DNA from: Biscogniauxia marginata
Lineage: Eukaryota > Ascomycota > Sordariomycetes > Xylariales > Xylariaceae
Direction of reading: 5' to 3'
Length of the DNA stretch: 64,000 nucleotides
Assembly (NCBI GenBank): GCA_022695795.1
Contig: MU404076.1
Location: 62,001-126,000, forward strand
A program made the position numbers and the translations under genes. Shown piece after piece: positions 11,922-25,925 of the stretch. How positions within the stretch are numbered: position 1 is the stretch's first letter; every line of letters begins with the position of its first letter. Below the pieces are notes generated by a model. That model saw nothing but the letters and a program-made list of their open reading frames with translations. It was not told where the DNA came from and ran no database searches.

Positions 11922-13695
11922 ATGTGCGGCTGTTCTACCAGTCTACCACATCTGTGTACTATGTCTACAACGCGCGCCGCCGTCGTGCGGCCTTTCAATG
12001 GACTACTCCAATGTCAATGTCCTCTTCATCCTCGATCGCCAGCGCCATTCTCGACTCGCCTCGCAGCTCCATTGACGGGCGCTAAACTATCCTATAACGG
12101 AGGTCTACAGAGGCGGCATCAGTCCTCTGCTTCGGGCCAGCATGCGCAGGAAGAAAAGCCTCCAACGTCTTCGTCGAAACTGCTACTGCGAGCTTTGCGC
12201 CAGAGCTTCAGCCTTCGTCCCCTAGTAGGCGCATTGCGTGGCCAAACCCTGCGTTCTCTCTATCGGCAAAGCCCGGAAGAGCTTGTTATTGCTATTGCTC
12301 TGTATGTGCCTCTCCATTCTTGCGCTCCTCGTACCGGTGCATGTTGCTAACGCCGTACGCTATCCTGAAGTCTCTGCGGTATAGGATGTGCGTGCGTCTA
12401 TGCCGTCTACGCTTACTTCAACTACTTTCAATCAGAACAGTTCACACGATTCCCCCCTGAAATCGCGAAGTCGCTTCGTCGTGCCCTATACTACAGTAAT
12501 TATTCGCCGGATCCCCAATCGGCTCTCAAATACTATAAGCTTGCTTTAGAGCAGTGTTCGGAGGTTGGTCTCGATCCCTTCTCCGACGAAGTGATGGGAA
12601 TCAAGATACAGCTAGCCGCGTGGCTGGAAAAGATTGGGAGCTTCCAGAACTCAATTGGTGTCTTGGAAGCCCTCCTTCGAGACTCCAAGAAATGGGTCCA
12701 GGTCATGGAGAAGAGCGTCCAAGACGGCCTTGTTGACAAGTCAGGGAAGCTAGTAGGCGATTCGGTTCCACAAGATCAGAGCGCGAAGCAAGACGAAGAG
12801 TCTGAAACCCATCCGGAACCAGAGAACCTCTGGGCAAAACGGACGAGAATCCTAGGGAAGTCGGTAGGCATCAGTGTCAAGCTTGGTGAGCTATATGCCG
12901 ACGAGCATGTTCTCCAAAGTGATTTGGCTGGGGAACGCTTGATTTGGGCGGTCGAAACCGTGTTGAAAGAGCTGCAACGGCGTCAAGTTGATGGTGTAAA
13001 GGAAGGAGAGGGTGATTGGATGACCCCTGAACAAATTGGCGGTGCACTTGAGGGTATGTCACGAGCTATGATGCCAGAATGGTGGTTTCCAACGATGGGC
13101 TAGAGAATTACTGACTCGGGACACAGCTTTGGGAAATCATTACGAATCCAAATCCCAACATTATCTCGCGGCGCCGCTATACCTGCAGGCAGTAACACTA
13201 TCACCACGAAACAGTTGTCACACTGCTGTGCTGAGTAAGTATCCAAGACCATACTCTATCACAGTTGGTTCACAACATTGACGCTAACTAAACAATGTCT
13301 TGAAAGTGAACAATTTGGCAATTTCCTTGGCACAACAGCCAGTTCGATCTCCACTCGAAGCTCTACAACCCTCAGCGGTTAACACGCCAAGCAACGACGG
13401 GGCTTCTAAATCACCGACACGATCTACGCTTCTAGCTAGTTCTCGTTCATGGGCATCACAGGCCCTTGCGACTGCCCAGAAGGTGACGGGCGAAGATCGA
13501 ACCGATGAGTGTGATGAAGCTTGTGCCGTAGCGTTATGCAACCTTGGGGACATTGCCGCTATGACTGGAGACATCGAAGAGGCTAAACGCAGATTCAAGG
13601 AGAGCCTCACATTAAGCAAGAAGATTGCTTTTCACCCCGGAACTAAACAAGCCCAAGAGGGCCTTAAGAGAGTGTCTATAACCTCGTCAAAATAA
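11922..13695 (+). CDS. Mgr3-like mitochondrial inner-membrane TPR protein
   Basis: Four exons: 11922-12301, 12371-13053, 13127-13234 and 13307-13695, giving 519 residues, or 506 if the in-frame ATG at 11961 is used. The N-terminus is basic and Ser-rich (RRHQSSASGQ), like a mitochondrial targeting peptide. Splicing at a GAAG acceptor restores one hydrophobic segment (IALLCGIGCACVYAVYAYF) near residues 122-141. Helical TPR-like repeats follow (SPDPQSALKYYKLALEQC; APLYLQAVTL; MNNLAISLAQQ; CNLGDIAAMTGDIEEAKRRF). One membrane segment with C-terminal TPRs fits Mgr3, a yeast adaptor of the i-AAA (Yme1) protease that handles unfolded inner-membrane proteins. Another mitochondrial TPR protein is possible. 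Confidence 0.8.
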
Positions 13696-16600
13696 CAAAG
13701 CACTACATACATAGCCACCATGTTGTCTAGAGCGCAAAGGTAGATTCTGCGCTTCGTCACATCTTCTGTAGTTCGCATATCTATCATGAGACGATAGCGC
13801 CGCAAGATATGGATCCCTGGAGCTATCGGATGAATTCCTGGACCATTCGCCTAGTGCTCGTGAGGTTTACCCGTTGATCTAGCACATTATGTGCTCAGTT
13901 TACTGTACGCCTTGTATTGCGAAGATATCTCCACTCTTACAGATGTGCGTTGCCTGCCCATTCACGGCGAACTAATGTGGAGGAATACGGCTGTGTCGGT
14001 CCTAAACCAAAGAAGCTGCAGGTATTCTATTCGACAAGATACGACTTCCACTTGTGATATCAACCCCTAGAGAACAACATTTCCGATCACATTTGTCGGC
14101 AGGTCGGGGGAGGGGAGGAGTTTCCGTCGTGCCCGCAACTTTGATCCCGGTAGGACCACGAAGATGATCTCCTTAGCAACTTCGTGCGTCGCAGGTCGAA
14201 TAATTCTGCACCTGACTGCTGACCATTGCGATCATGAAGCCTGGCTGGCTAGCTATAAGTGAAGGGGAGCGAGGGGAGAAAGAAAAAAAACCGAATCGGG
14301 CTAAGTGGGGAAAGGAAAGGCGGGTGGTTATTATATTCCATCGTGACTTGGAATTAAAATAAACCAACAGAGATCGTAGCGATAGATCAGCAAAAAGAGA
14401 TTCCCCTCCATCTCGGTGGATTGTCAGGGTTGTATTTACACACGAACGTCGGGGTGATTGGCCATCGTGAAGTCAGCCGTTTGTGGAGCATCACCACCAT
14501 CCGGGGCCGTTCAAAATTCGATGTGGAGTTTTACGACTTGGTTAATACGCAAATGCGATTGAACAGATATGCATGGAACTTATGGAAGGAAGAAATCTCC
14601 TTGTCTTTTCATTTTTTCAATTTAAAAAGGAAAAAAAGCATCGCTTGTCTATATACCCGGGCGATTAGGGGCCCATTATCGTCTTCTGGTTATCATCTTG
14701 CGGCCCCAGTCAATACAACCTTCTAATTCCTACCTATCTTGAACACTGATAGTAAACAAAGTACTATCTCACCTTATCAAGGGCGCAATACGGAGTGCAC
14801 ATCGCATACCTACCTCGTACTATCCGTCTAGTTTCTCTGCGGATTTTTCTCCTTTTTTCTTCTTCTTTTCTTTTCTCTTCGTTGTCCTTTTTTAACCTTT
14901 TCTTTTTTTAACGCGGCTCACCTACATAAACTCTTATATACATACCTAATATGGGGTAATATTGGGGGTCGGGGCGATCTAAGACGACCCAATCCTCATC
15001 CGGAAGCATCCTACGAGAGATGTATCTCACAAGTACTACAAATACACGTGGTATACACCTACCTAATGTAGTTTACAATGTATATGTATATGCCGCAGCG
15101 TCCCAAAAGGAAAAAAATCAATGGGGAATTCCCGCCCCGCCCGCAACGCCGGTTTAGACAAGCCGGCGGGGAGTCGCGGAGTCCAAGTCCGCTGGGGGGT
15201 GGGGGGAAGGACGGATAGGAAACTCAATTGGACTGACTACCTACCTACCTAGTCGCCTACCTTACCTACCTAAGTTATTGAAGTCTGCTTCGCCAGAAAA
15301 CCCTCCCTCCATCGAGATCACGCGGTGATAACAGCCTTGGACGGTGACGTACCGTAAGCACCTAATCGTTGCATCTACTGTACGTATGTGCATGTACGTA
15401 TGTACGGTGTTGGAGTTATCTTGTTTCCCTCCCCCTCCCTTGTCCAGACTCAACATGCCCCCATCTGGGAAATTCTCCTCGAGCAGGATATCTTCCTCCT
15501 TCCTCCTTCCTACCTTTGCGTCGGTACCTAGGTATTTCCCGTCTCCCGTCTCCCGTCTTCCGTCTCCCGTCGAACCAGACCCGGGTCATTTGAAACCGCT
15601 GGGTATGATAGAGGATCTAGAGTCTATGCAGCATAGGTACCTGATTTGTGTATGTAGGTAGGTATGTGTGAATATGGCATGGCCAATTGCTAGAAACTTC
15701 TGACCGCTATTATAGTGTAAACTTGATTTTGACATGCATATGTACAAGGTGCTTAAGCGTCTGACACTTTGGTATTAGGTAATTAAATATATATTAAACT
15801 AAATATATATCAGAGCAAAGCCCGGGGCCTACTATCCAATGTCGCGATGGGAACTGGTGGGACGACCAAATGCAAATATATGTATGATATTTTATTTTAT
15901 CTTATTTAAAAAAATTTTTTAAATCTTTTTTTTTTTCAGCTAGCCTAATGTACATTATTCAGCGTCGTTGCCATTGGTACTTTTTTCACTGGGCCAAGTT
16001 TTAACGTCTAGCTATACTCAGAGATACTGGGTCCTAGGCTATGTTTTACTATGGGGAAATACGACCTGAATCCCCTGGGGAGATGTGGCTATGTCACTTA
16101 CTGGGGTAATATAGCATGAAACAAGGACGTTTAAGGTTATTCTTACCACGTTTTGATGTGAATTATGTTTTATTAATGTATGCCATCGATAAAGTGTGTG
16201 AAGAGAGCCAATGTAAACTAAGCTTCAGCTGCATTATACACAACAGCAACCTTTGATGATTAGGTGTAAGTCAGGTAATGTGATTTAGGCTCCTTATATA
16301 AAACCACAGAGTACCTAAAGTCCACAGCTGAACAAAAAAGATATGGGGCATTCGTTTTCAGTTTTGATAGACCACCTCGATAATAACTACGTCAAAGCAG
16401 CTAACAAGATGCTGTAGGATTAACATATGGCGTCTATCCAAACGAGGATTCCCGGCGCAGCTCATCCTACGTGATCCCCAGTGGTGATCAATACACAAAC
16501 TAATAAATGGATAAACAGAAGAGAATAGAATATAAGTGAAAACATGTTGCATAAGCGTCGCATGGCAATTTAGTTTAATTTCTCTCTTCTCCTTTTTTCT

Positions 16601-19600
16601 TCTATCAAAACACGCAGCCAAGCAATACTCTTTCTTGCATGCATATGACCAGAACGACCGACGGTGATCATCTATCTATCTCTTCGAGCCAACGCATCAC
16701 GCCCGCGGATCTGTGGGACCGTGATCCGCTATCGATGGCCCAATGGAAAGGCGGAATCTCCGCCATCGTCCGAACGTATCTCTTCGCGCACCAGAGATCT
16801 ACCTATTTTGCATAAGAGACCAAAAAGCTTCGAAGTTGCCTTACCAACTCCAGGCTCTCAATGGCATATCCCATGTGGGCGCCACCGACATAATTTGGAC
16901 GCTCGGGGGGTGGGTTCTCCCTGAGCCGTGATTAACCTCCTTATTTATACAGCGAACGTTAGGCACGGGTGAAAAGAGGCCGAGCATCTTGTGATCCTGG
17001 AATTTAGGTACCCTGCTCGAAACTCGAAACTGACAGGCCCAGGGCTCTTATCCCTGGCCAGCTGCCCCTGCAACACATCGTTAGGAGGGTCTAGAATCGG
17101 CATGCGCGTGTGAATCAGTTACTCTGCCTCAGTTATCTCCCATGATGGCGTAGCCCGTGGACTCACTCGTATCCTCAAAGGAGATAAATAAGCTCATCAC
17201 GATCACTTCTTGGTCGATAATCGGTAATAAGCAAACGGGGTTAATAGATGAACTGATAAGCACCAAGTTGAATACCCCCCGAACTTGTTGCCATCTACAT
17301 ACTACCTACCTAGGTCGATAACTGCACATCATAACTGTTCGTTAGCTCTCCTAGTTTCTATGTTTTATACCCTATTTATTGTAGGTATTGACGTGACAAA
17401 CATGTTCAGCCTAGGGAGGTTAGGGCTTGGCTTCTCTTCCAGTCTTACGCCGGAGTTACCTAGAGTAGGTTTTCATATCCCTCCCCTAGGTACTGTGTGC
17501 TGCAGTGTACTTTCTAAACGCGGCCCGCATAGCGGGGATAGGCGGGATTATGTACCTATCTGTACATACCTACAGTGCATGCCTCTGTGTATGGAGAAAG
17601 GCAAGGGGCCGTCGTTGATCTCTTGGCAGTCAGCACAGAGCAGAGATCGACAGGTGGTCCACACCTGAGCTGAGCCCATGTAGGGCTGTGTAAGCTCCAC
17701 CTCGGATGCTACGGTCTCAGTCCAAGGGATGCAAGCTTGAAGGGAAAGCTCTGACCATCCCATCTACATAGGTAGAGCCTCAATCTGGGGGTTGAGTGTC
17801 CCTGGTTGACTTCTCTCAATCAGTAGTCGGATGTCAGGGGTCTGGAGTACGTTCAAGTTTGTCTATATCTACATGTTTACAGACGAATCACTTATATGCT
17901 ACCTTAATGCCCTTATAGATCCCCGACTTGATCCAAGGCGAGGCGAGTCGTAGGTCCGTCACATCGAAGTGTACCTATTAGCTAGTCGAAATGCGCGACA
18001 CAAGAAACTGCGCACTCGATAATATTCTCGAGGGGATTTCTGTGGAATGGGATTAGATATTGTTATGGGCCTACGCAGATCTTTATACCAGCCAAGAAAC
18101 TCCAGAACTAGGTATTAGTATGATTCTAGACTTAGCAGTCCAAAAAGGCATCTTCGGACATTTGATTTGGATGAGTACCATAATAATACTGAGTCTATCT
18201 GTAACCCGGTCCAGATTTTAATATATATGTGCCTCGACGACTAGGGCTTTCCTGTACTTTTGATATGTGTTGATGTCATGGCAGCCCTACGGGTGGCTAA
18301 CCCAGCTGTGATACGATGTACGTACGCGGCAGTAGCTACCCCGAGGACAGAAACGTCTGCTGCTTGGCGTTACCAAGGTCTAGATAACCTTCATCCACAA
18401 TCGGTAGCTGCAAAGCTTCGGCCGTGACACTCGAAGTCGGCGATACTACCGGCCTTGTCTCGTCTCCACCAGGTTGACTATCGGGACGTTACCGACGACA
18501 CATAGTGTGGTGGGTAGGGGTAGATTTGTGATAGATTGCTACCTGCCTACCCATCCTCGAGGAGATCCCAGGGCGTTGGTACACGTCCGTGTCGACAAGT
18601 CCACTGCGGCGGGAATCCTTTAAAAGTCTCAAAGCTCCATGAAGCCCTACCCACTTGCTTAGTTAAACCTAGTAGGCCGTTCATTGCGTTCCCAACGATC
18701 CGCATCGTTGCTTACAAAAGTCCCCCGCTGGAAATTTCGATAAGATGGCTGAGCTAAGTCATCGACCGTTTATCTACAGTTTGAATTGTGTGTATACCGA
18801 AATCTAGTTGTCGATTAGACTATACAAGTCAGAAACACCCTCCGATTTGATAAGGCCATAATAGCATTTTGCTATTCTTAGAGCCGTGTTATTGTTTATT
18901 ATCTCCTCGTGGCCACAGGTATATCTCGTCCTCGACCCAAGTATGCTAAAGAAAGACTTGCGTATCTGCATATTTTCTAGTTATCGTGAAAAATGGATAG
19001 TATCCTGATCACAGCTTCGGCACTCTAGGTGTTACATGTGAACCGTCCTGAAACAATATTTTATAGATTAGCTGTCCCCCTTTTCTTTTTAGTAATATGG
19101 ATCCTATCAATTTGGTTGACGGTTGTTTTCAAGTATTGGCTAATTGAGGAGCTATTCCCCGTATTTTGACGGCCACTTGGTAAATCCCCAAAGAGACCAC
19201 TGTATATGTGGTCCAACAGGGTAGATCTGTCCTCTTGCATGTATGAATGCACGGACGATGTTTTAGTGAAATCATTTGTGTTTGTATATATACATTGTTG
19301 GCGATTTGCCCAATCGATCAACTCAAAAATAAGTTTTCCAGAATCGTCAATGATCCCCGTGGGATCGTTTAGTGGACTCTGCAGCCAACTACATATTGCT
19401 GTATAGTTAACTTTCTGTAACAAGCAGACTCTGCTATAACCTAAAGCTAGGCATGATGTACATACTTATACATAAAAAATATATAAATTATATCCTTTAA
19501 AGGGATTATCACGTTATATCATCTGTTTTTGTACAATGCTCCAGTAAACCATTTACTGTCGCCATGATATCGTCATATTGCGGAAAAGGAAAAAGAGAAA

Positions 19601-21091
19601 TTGTGGTCTAAGTAATCAGTATAGAGGGAGTATAATGTAGTGACGAATTGTGGCGTATTACTCCGTGCGCGTTCAGAAGTCCGATAATACCCTATGCGGT
19701 GTAGTTTCATTTTATATGCCGTGGTCAAAACCCGAGCCCCCACCGGGGCTCCTCCCAAACGCCGCATTATCTCCAGCCGCCGGAGGACGGCAGGGGACGC
19801 CGATGGCTCGAATCGCTCTGCCAATTCCTTGATTTCTTATATCCTCCCGGGTCCGATGGCGGCCAGGGGAACCGGGCAGGCAGATCACAGTAGGGCTGAG
19901 AGGCGAATTTGTATATTCAAACGTTAAAAGATTACCCCGTGCCAGTAGGCGACCGGCGGTTCGCAGTGTCTGCCTCGTGGCAGATGCACATTCAATGGTC
20001 TCGCAGTGATTTTCTTTTCATTGGGAGATGAGACTATTAGTTCTTCAGCTGCCTTGAGCCGTAGCCATCGTGAATACGAAACGAACGAGGCTTGTGTCCA
20101 CGACGGTGTATGGTGGCGTCTAAGAGGGTGGGAAAGTCTTTGCGATCGTGTCAAATGCAGGCAGCTGATTCCTGGCCTGCTAACCTGGCTTACATACCTC
20201 TTGCACAGACAGATAAATTACCATGCAATGCCATTATTTCGACGTCAACCGAGCGAGAGATCTACTAGCGTCTCTATCCCGCCGAGTCTCAGGGCTTAGC
20301 ACCACCTCGTTACAGCCCATGATACCAATTTCGGTATCGTTTTCGTATACGTATCAAGTGGGTGATACTCCTTTTAGTATTTTCAATGGATCTTGACGAA
20401 AATACAAGATACATTTGGCTTCTCCCCAATATATATGCCCATTACTGCGTTTGTACCTGGTATATGCATAGAGAAATTATAAGGGGGCGAATATGTAGCA
20501 GACAGGTCTTGAAGAATGCAAGTCAGCTCCCTCCCTCCCTCCCCCACCACGGCCCCCGTGTTCGGCATCCTTGAAGTTTCTGACATGTTAGGTGCTGCAT
20601 CCCCGAACCAGTCCCTGTTAAAACATATGTATGCTGGGCAGGGTACATATCTTACAGCACATCCCAAGCCTGGACTCTACTTCCAGAAAGCTTGGAAGGG
20701 AATTCCATATGCGGCTAGACGAGCATTATTAACCAACCCTTGCACTTTCAGGGATTGACGAGGTACACGTGGATACATGTGTACCTACCCCATGTCGTCG
20801 ACGCCATACATTGCCTACTGGAGCCGACAGGGTGCCAGACAGGGGTGTGTATAAGTGAAGGTCAGAGCTTGTTCTATCATGGAAATCTATTTTGTTCACA
20901 AATCGGTTTACATCCACAAGATATATAACACATACGCTAAGTTCCCCATTTTCGTCACCATATAGAATAACGTCTCAGCCTATCTAAAAATAAAGGCTCA
21001 GTCTATTGACCGCCGTCAACACTCTATCACCGGTGACGCCCAACCCTTGAAAGCCTTCTCGACGAAAACGCCTATCGTACTATAGAATGCA
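13696..21091. other. 7.4 kb interval without a supported gene
   Basis: All frames are short and none shows a domain, a convincing ATG context or plausible splicing that I could find. The interval contains TACCTA-type motif clusters, a 7-nt tandem repeat and AT-rich patches (around 15780-15930 and 19440-19540). A GC-rich island at about 19725-19880 has no coding content I recognise. Confidence 0.5.
15537..15572. repeat. Tandem 7-nt repeat (CCCGTCT units)
   Basis: About five units of CCCGTCT, one with a T/C variant, stand in tandem in non-coding DNA next to a TAGGTA-type motif. Confidence 0.8.
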
Positions 21092-21800
21092 ATGGAGGAA
21101 ACTAGTGTCATTCTTGACTTTCCCTCGCCTACTAACTCGATGACGTACGTGTACGGTGACGCCGAGCTATACCTCGACTCTTCGGGTACCTCAACGACGA
21201 CCAGCCCAATGGACTCTCCGGTAATGCGCTTCCCATGATGGACCTCTGTAATGGGCCTGTATCTAACTTCAAGACCATTTATAGTACGACATATCCTCAA
21301 TAGGAATTTATAGCGGCGAAGAGCAGCCCGACGAGCCCGGAGATGCAAACCAACCAGAGTCCCAAGGGCCAGCCACGAAGCCTACAGCAAAGCGGAAGCG
21401 CGAGAACCGATACAAGAACGCACCACCGTCGGTCTTATCAGTAAGACTAATAATACACCCCAGATGAGAAACTATTCGGGGCGCACGGTTTCACTAACGT
21501 GCGTGTTCCACATAGCGTCGGAGAGCTCAGAATCGGGCGTCTCAGCGAGCCTACCGGGAGAGGAAAGACCAACGTATAAAGGACCTCGAGGTTCTGCTAA
21601 GAGAATCCCAACAGAAGATCGATGTGCTCAGCCGAGCTTACGACAACCTACAAGCGCAATTCATAAAGCTTAAGAGCATTCAAAACCCGCAGAACCACTA
21701 CCAGCATGCCGATTTGGCGTATGACCCCACACTCGAACTATTCACGAGCGACATGGATATGTTTCTATATAGCGAGCAGCCATCGACGTTTCATTCATAG
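21092..21800 (+). CDS. Small bZIP transcription factor (AP-1/Yap-like basic region)
   Basis: Three exons: 21092-21220, 21285-21440 and 21516-21800, 189 residues. All junctions are phase 0, with GTAATG and GTAAGA donors and TAG acceptors. Exon 2 ends with a basic stretch (TAKRKRENRYKN). Exon 3 opens with the DNA-contact region RRRAQNRASQRAYRERK at residues 96-112, which matches the fungal bZIP signature with N101 and R109. A heptad series follows, reading Leu, Ser, Leu, Leu, Leu. The C-terminus is acidic and aromatic (DMDMFLYSEQ), a possible activation tail. The protein is much shorter than Yap1/Ap1 (usually over 400 residues) and lacks their Cys-rich redox domains, so it is probably not the oxidative-stress regulator. 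Target genes are unknown. Confidence 0.9.
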
Positions 21801-24800
21801 GCTTCTGGGGGAAGAATGTTTCTTTTATTCGTAATCTTCCAACACCAATGCGCCACTACTATCACGAACATTCTTAGTTTCACGATAGCGACGAACGGAC
21901 CAAAACAAAACCCAGGAGGGTATTAATTTGAAAAAGGTATATACACAACGAAACAGCGCTGTCTGTGAGCGTAGGCGTTAGGTTCATCGGCGCTTCTGGA
22001 GTTTCGACCTCTCTCTCTCTTTTTGGATTTCTCAACGGGGGGAGTGGCACACGGGCTTGAGAACCCAGAAAGATACTCCAGTTGTTACTTTGTTTCAACG
22101 GTCGAGCCAAAGAGCCAGGCCAACTATGTCTTGATACTTTAGTCTCAAGGTCAACCAATAAAAAAAGTTTATTCAATTCGAACATCCCCCCTCCCCCCCC
22201 ATGATCACCTGCTCCGATTCATGCGTAGGTTCTCGTGTAAACCTGCCGAACCACGGTTTTTCGGACGAAATAAACAAGACTGCAGGTCGGAACAATAAAC
22301 TATTATTAAAGAGTATTCGCCTGAGTAAACCCTCAAGCCGTCCAAAATAGGGGCAATTCATCGCGACTTTCCATTGACGTGTACACGGAAAAGATTCGGT
22401 ATTTACAGCTTCTTCTCAATGTAAAATCTACAGTAGTTTGACACTGGGGACTACCTAACTGGCCTATCCGAGGCTTGAGATTATGCTTGGATAGACTACC
22501 ATTGCACCTCCATTGGCGTTACACCGCCATTGTGACATGATCTCGACTTCACTAGAAGCTAAAGAGTCGAGTAAACCTTTCAGTATGGTGTAAGGGGGAA
22601 ATATTAGCTACCCCTGTCTTATTTCGGCATGTTTCAATAACATTGTACGTCTATCGACGTTTCCGCTACCCAACCTACATACGCGCCACGACGTTGAAGA
22701 ATGGCAACGATATACCAGGCTTGTCACGTGGTTGGTTGACTTGCCTCAAGGGATGGGCTTCGGGTCAGCCGACGGCATTTTCTGGAAATACATCGACTTG
22801 ATACAAAAGACTTAGGATTATCATCCAACTTGGCGACTCAGCTGCTGATCTCAGTGGAGAGTTAACGGTAACGGTAATCAATGTTAATATCGGATGTTGG
22901 TTGGGGATGGAGAAAGTTTGAGGATGCCCGAGTGAAGTTCAGCAATGGGTAAGGTCTTCAACATGTGGGTTATAACCTTGAGCGCTACTTCTCAGACACT
23001 TCCTAGCCTCCAATGGCATAAGAGGTGATCGATGTAGCCAACATAATGACCTGATGAGCGTCGTTGGGCTTACCTCCTTCGTAATTAACCCTGGCAGACC
23101 TGTACGCGCTGCTTCTATGCCAAGGCCCATTTCTCTTTCTCCCTCACAGAACCAGTAAATTCGAAATTGTTTCAAGGCATGTGAAGCTCGCTGGTGTTGC
23201 CAGAACCCCTCCACACTTGTCACATGTCATTTTTGCCAGAGCCGCCGACGATGTGGAGTGACTTGCAACACACAGCACATCCTCTGCTTCATACCCTTCT
23301 CAAGACCGATATTACATCTCTATTACTTTTAAGCTCGTTCTTGCTTCCCGGTCTTGCTCTCTCGTCTGTCATCATGACCAGGAAGCCTTTAGGCTCAAAA
23401 TAGGATAGCAAAACACAAAGTAAATCGACCATTTTATCGCTCCATAGGTTTCAATGACCGACCGCTTCAATTTGGCAGGGGTGTAAATCTTGGCGTTCCT
23501 GTCTTGGTCTTGGTATACTAGGGGTACTGTCGACGTGACGATTTAATTGAAGTGGTGTGTCAACGTGGTTCTTTACTCTACCTTGAGCCGCAATCGGAAC
23601 CATGCCGCCTACCCCTCTACTCGGCTATAATTCCGTCGTTTATCAAAAGGGGAAAAAATAAACAAGATGACTTCACTGGTTACTTTCATGGCTTTGGCGT
23701 ACATATGTCGCTGAGTTGTTACGGAAGTAAATTGCTAATGGAAGCCAACCTCACCAGGACCGAGCTGTCCTCATGCCATATGTTTATGGCGATTAATCAA
23801 TGGTTATTAAGAGCACAGCGAGCCAACGAAAAAGGAAGAAAATGAATGCATGACCTGAACATATATGCACATATATGCAGGAGAAACCATCCACTAGAGA
23901 ATGCTTCCCCGTGGAGAACAGGGTTCTTACTCGGCAACTTAGATTATCGAGCTAAGGAAATACTCAAGGGCACGGGAAAGGTCTGAGTAATAGGGTGGTT
24001 AAAGGCTAACATCAATTAACTCAACTATAAAGGGCGTTGATCATATGCTACCTATGAGTATCCCCGAAGCGAGTTCATAATGGTATCCACATGTGCCCGC
24101 CAGCCTCGGATATTGCGCGTTCAGGAATGTGTAGCGATTGCCTGCGAGGTCGTGCTTGGTTATCAGTAACAAGTATTTTGACAGGACATGTCTCTGTTTC
24201 CCTTGAGTCCTGGCAATATATCCTAATGAATGCGACTTTGATGCCCGTTGAGGATTCGAGGGCATAGCCAGGACTCCTTTAGGGAACCCCGATTTCATGG
24301 GAGTTGCAGAGGTGGAATACGGCGCGAATCACGAACGAGGAATCTTTTTCCTTTAGACATCTGATATCCTCTATTAGTAACGCATTAAAGTCGCGGAGCT
24401 ATACACAGGGATTGGTGGTAATATGAAGGAGAATTCCGATTGGCTCATATGCGAACGCATTTTATCCTTAGGGCTGGCCAAAACCGTACGTCGTATTCTG
24501 GTATTAGAGCTTGCTGGCCTACCGGAAGATCACCATTTAGCCTCAGAGTTTAGTGCTATTGTCATTCCTGGGCGAGTGTTTAGATCCATGTTACCATTTC
24601 AACCCCGTCCTCGACGAATTTGGATGGGTAGGAGGGAAATTGAGTATATCGTGTATACTGAGGGTGATATAATAAGCACGTTTAAATGACACCGGTAGGC
24701 TGTTCTTACATCTACTGAGGCCTCATGTAAATTGGTTTGGAAGAATATCTGTGTGAGTATCATTTGCTATACTGAATCTAGTGTGTAATGTTAGCGAGTG

Positions 24801-24993
24801 AGAGTAGTTATATATGAGATCGCTTCCCCGGATATTCGGGCCAATTAGCCAAGATGTTAATTAATATCGACATACAGCGGTGAAATACCTTTCAACCACG
24901 TACAGTTATTCAAATAGATCGATTACCCTAATATTTTGTTTCTAACTATATTGCTTATGGCACGATCGAAATACCCTACGAACACCACTTCTA
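21801..24993. other. Intergenic, no supported gene
   Basis: Short frames only, without recognisable motifs. A C-run followed by ATGATCACC lies near 22186-22208. Nothing else could be assigned. Confidence 0.5.
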
Positions 24994-25758
24994 ATGCGGC
25001 AACTCAAAATTATATTGATTCTAGTTCTTAGCTATCTGTGGGCACTAGGGGCCGCAGAGTTCCAGAGCAGCTTCAAAAATGTTACCCAGGGGTCGGACCT
25101 ACTATTACGTTGGGAGCCCGTCGACGATGCCGCCTATCCCCTGGCGATCCACGCGAAGCTTCTCAACAGAACGAGCGAGTATGGTGCAAACTCAATAGAA
25201 ATGGACATTACAGGTAGGACAACTCCTAATAACAGCATAAACATAGGCGTTATTTCTCGTTAACAAGAAGTTAATAGCTGGGATCAACGGCACTTCATTC
25301 CTGTGGCAGTCCGTGCCGTACCCGCTTCCATATCTACAAACGGCTACGTACGAAATCGAATTGCGGCCCATGAGGTTGCTAGAAGTAGAGGCACCGGTTC
25401 CTGTACTAGCATCGTCGCCATATTTCATGATTACTGGGGCGGAAGATGAAAATGGTGATGAATCAAGGGTAAGACTTCCCCTTCCCCTTTGCCCCCTTTA
25501 ATCATCACGTCGATCGTGAGGCTATCTAAAGAGCTAACAAAAACGTAGCCATTGGACGAGAATACCATCATGCCTTCAGTGCCTACGGATAAACCAAACC
25601 CCAATACAGGGATAAATAATAACGCTGCGATTGCAGCTGGACTCGTCATACCCGTGGTTGTAGCGCTAGCAGTCATCGGCTTCATATGGGTGCACCGGCG
25701 ACAAAAGAAATCTCTCGAAGCAAAGAGAAAGCAAAGAGAAGCGCTTGTTATCGAATGA
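24994..25758 (+). CDS. Kre9/KNH-type single-pass membrane glycoprotein
   Basis: Three exons: 24994-25213, 25278-25468 and 25549-25758, 206 residues, with 64 and 80 nt introns. An N-terminal signal peptide (IILILVLSYLWALGAAEF) is followed by a beta-rich domain. Its spaced features are VTQGSDLLLRWEPVD, SFLWQSVPYPLP, YEIELRP and SPYFMITG, and this alternation of Trp and Pro ending in SPYF-I is characteristic of the Kre9/KNH-like N-terminal Ig-like family. Asn-x-Ser/Thr sites are present. One membrane segment (AIAAGLVIPVVVALAVIGFI) precedes a basic tail. The family is linked to cell-wall glucan assembly in yeast. Here the domain sits on a transmembrane stalk, so a wall or surface role is inferred. 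It converges with the MFS gene at 25926. Confidence 0.8.
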
Positions 25759-25925
25759 TTCTTGTACTAGATTCACCTTGGCACTGGCGTATATCCTCGA
25801 CAGAGCACGCGCAAGGGTACATCGATGGATTCAGTCCCGAGCCGACCGCGCTCGAGGGCGAGGGCGTAGATTCATCTAGGATCTATCGATTTGACACTAC
25901 ACCTGTTTCCTCAAGCCCTACCTGA

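Noticed and set aside
16664..16931. Overlapping frames of 62-86 codons in a locally GC-richer patch
   Set aside because: No consistent frame or family; a short stretch on the minus strand looked protein-like but could not be extended.
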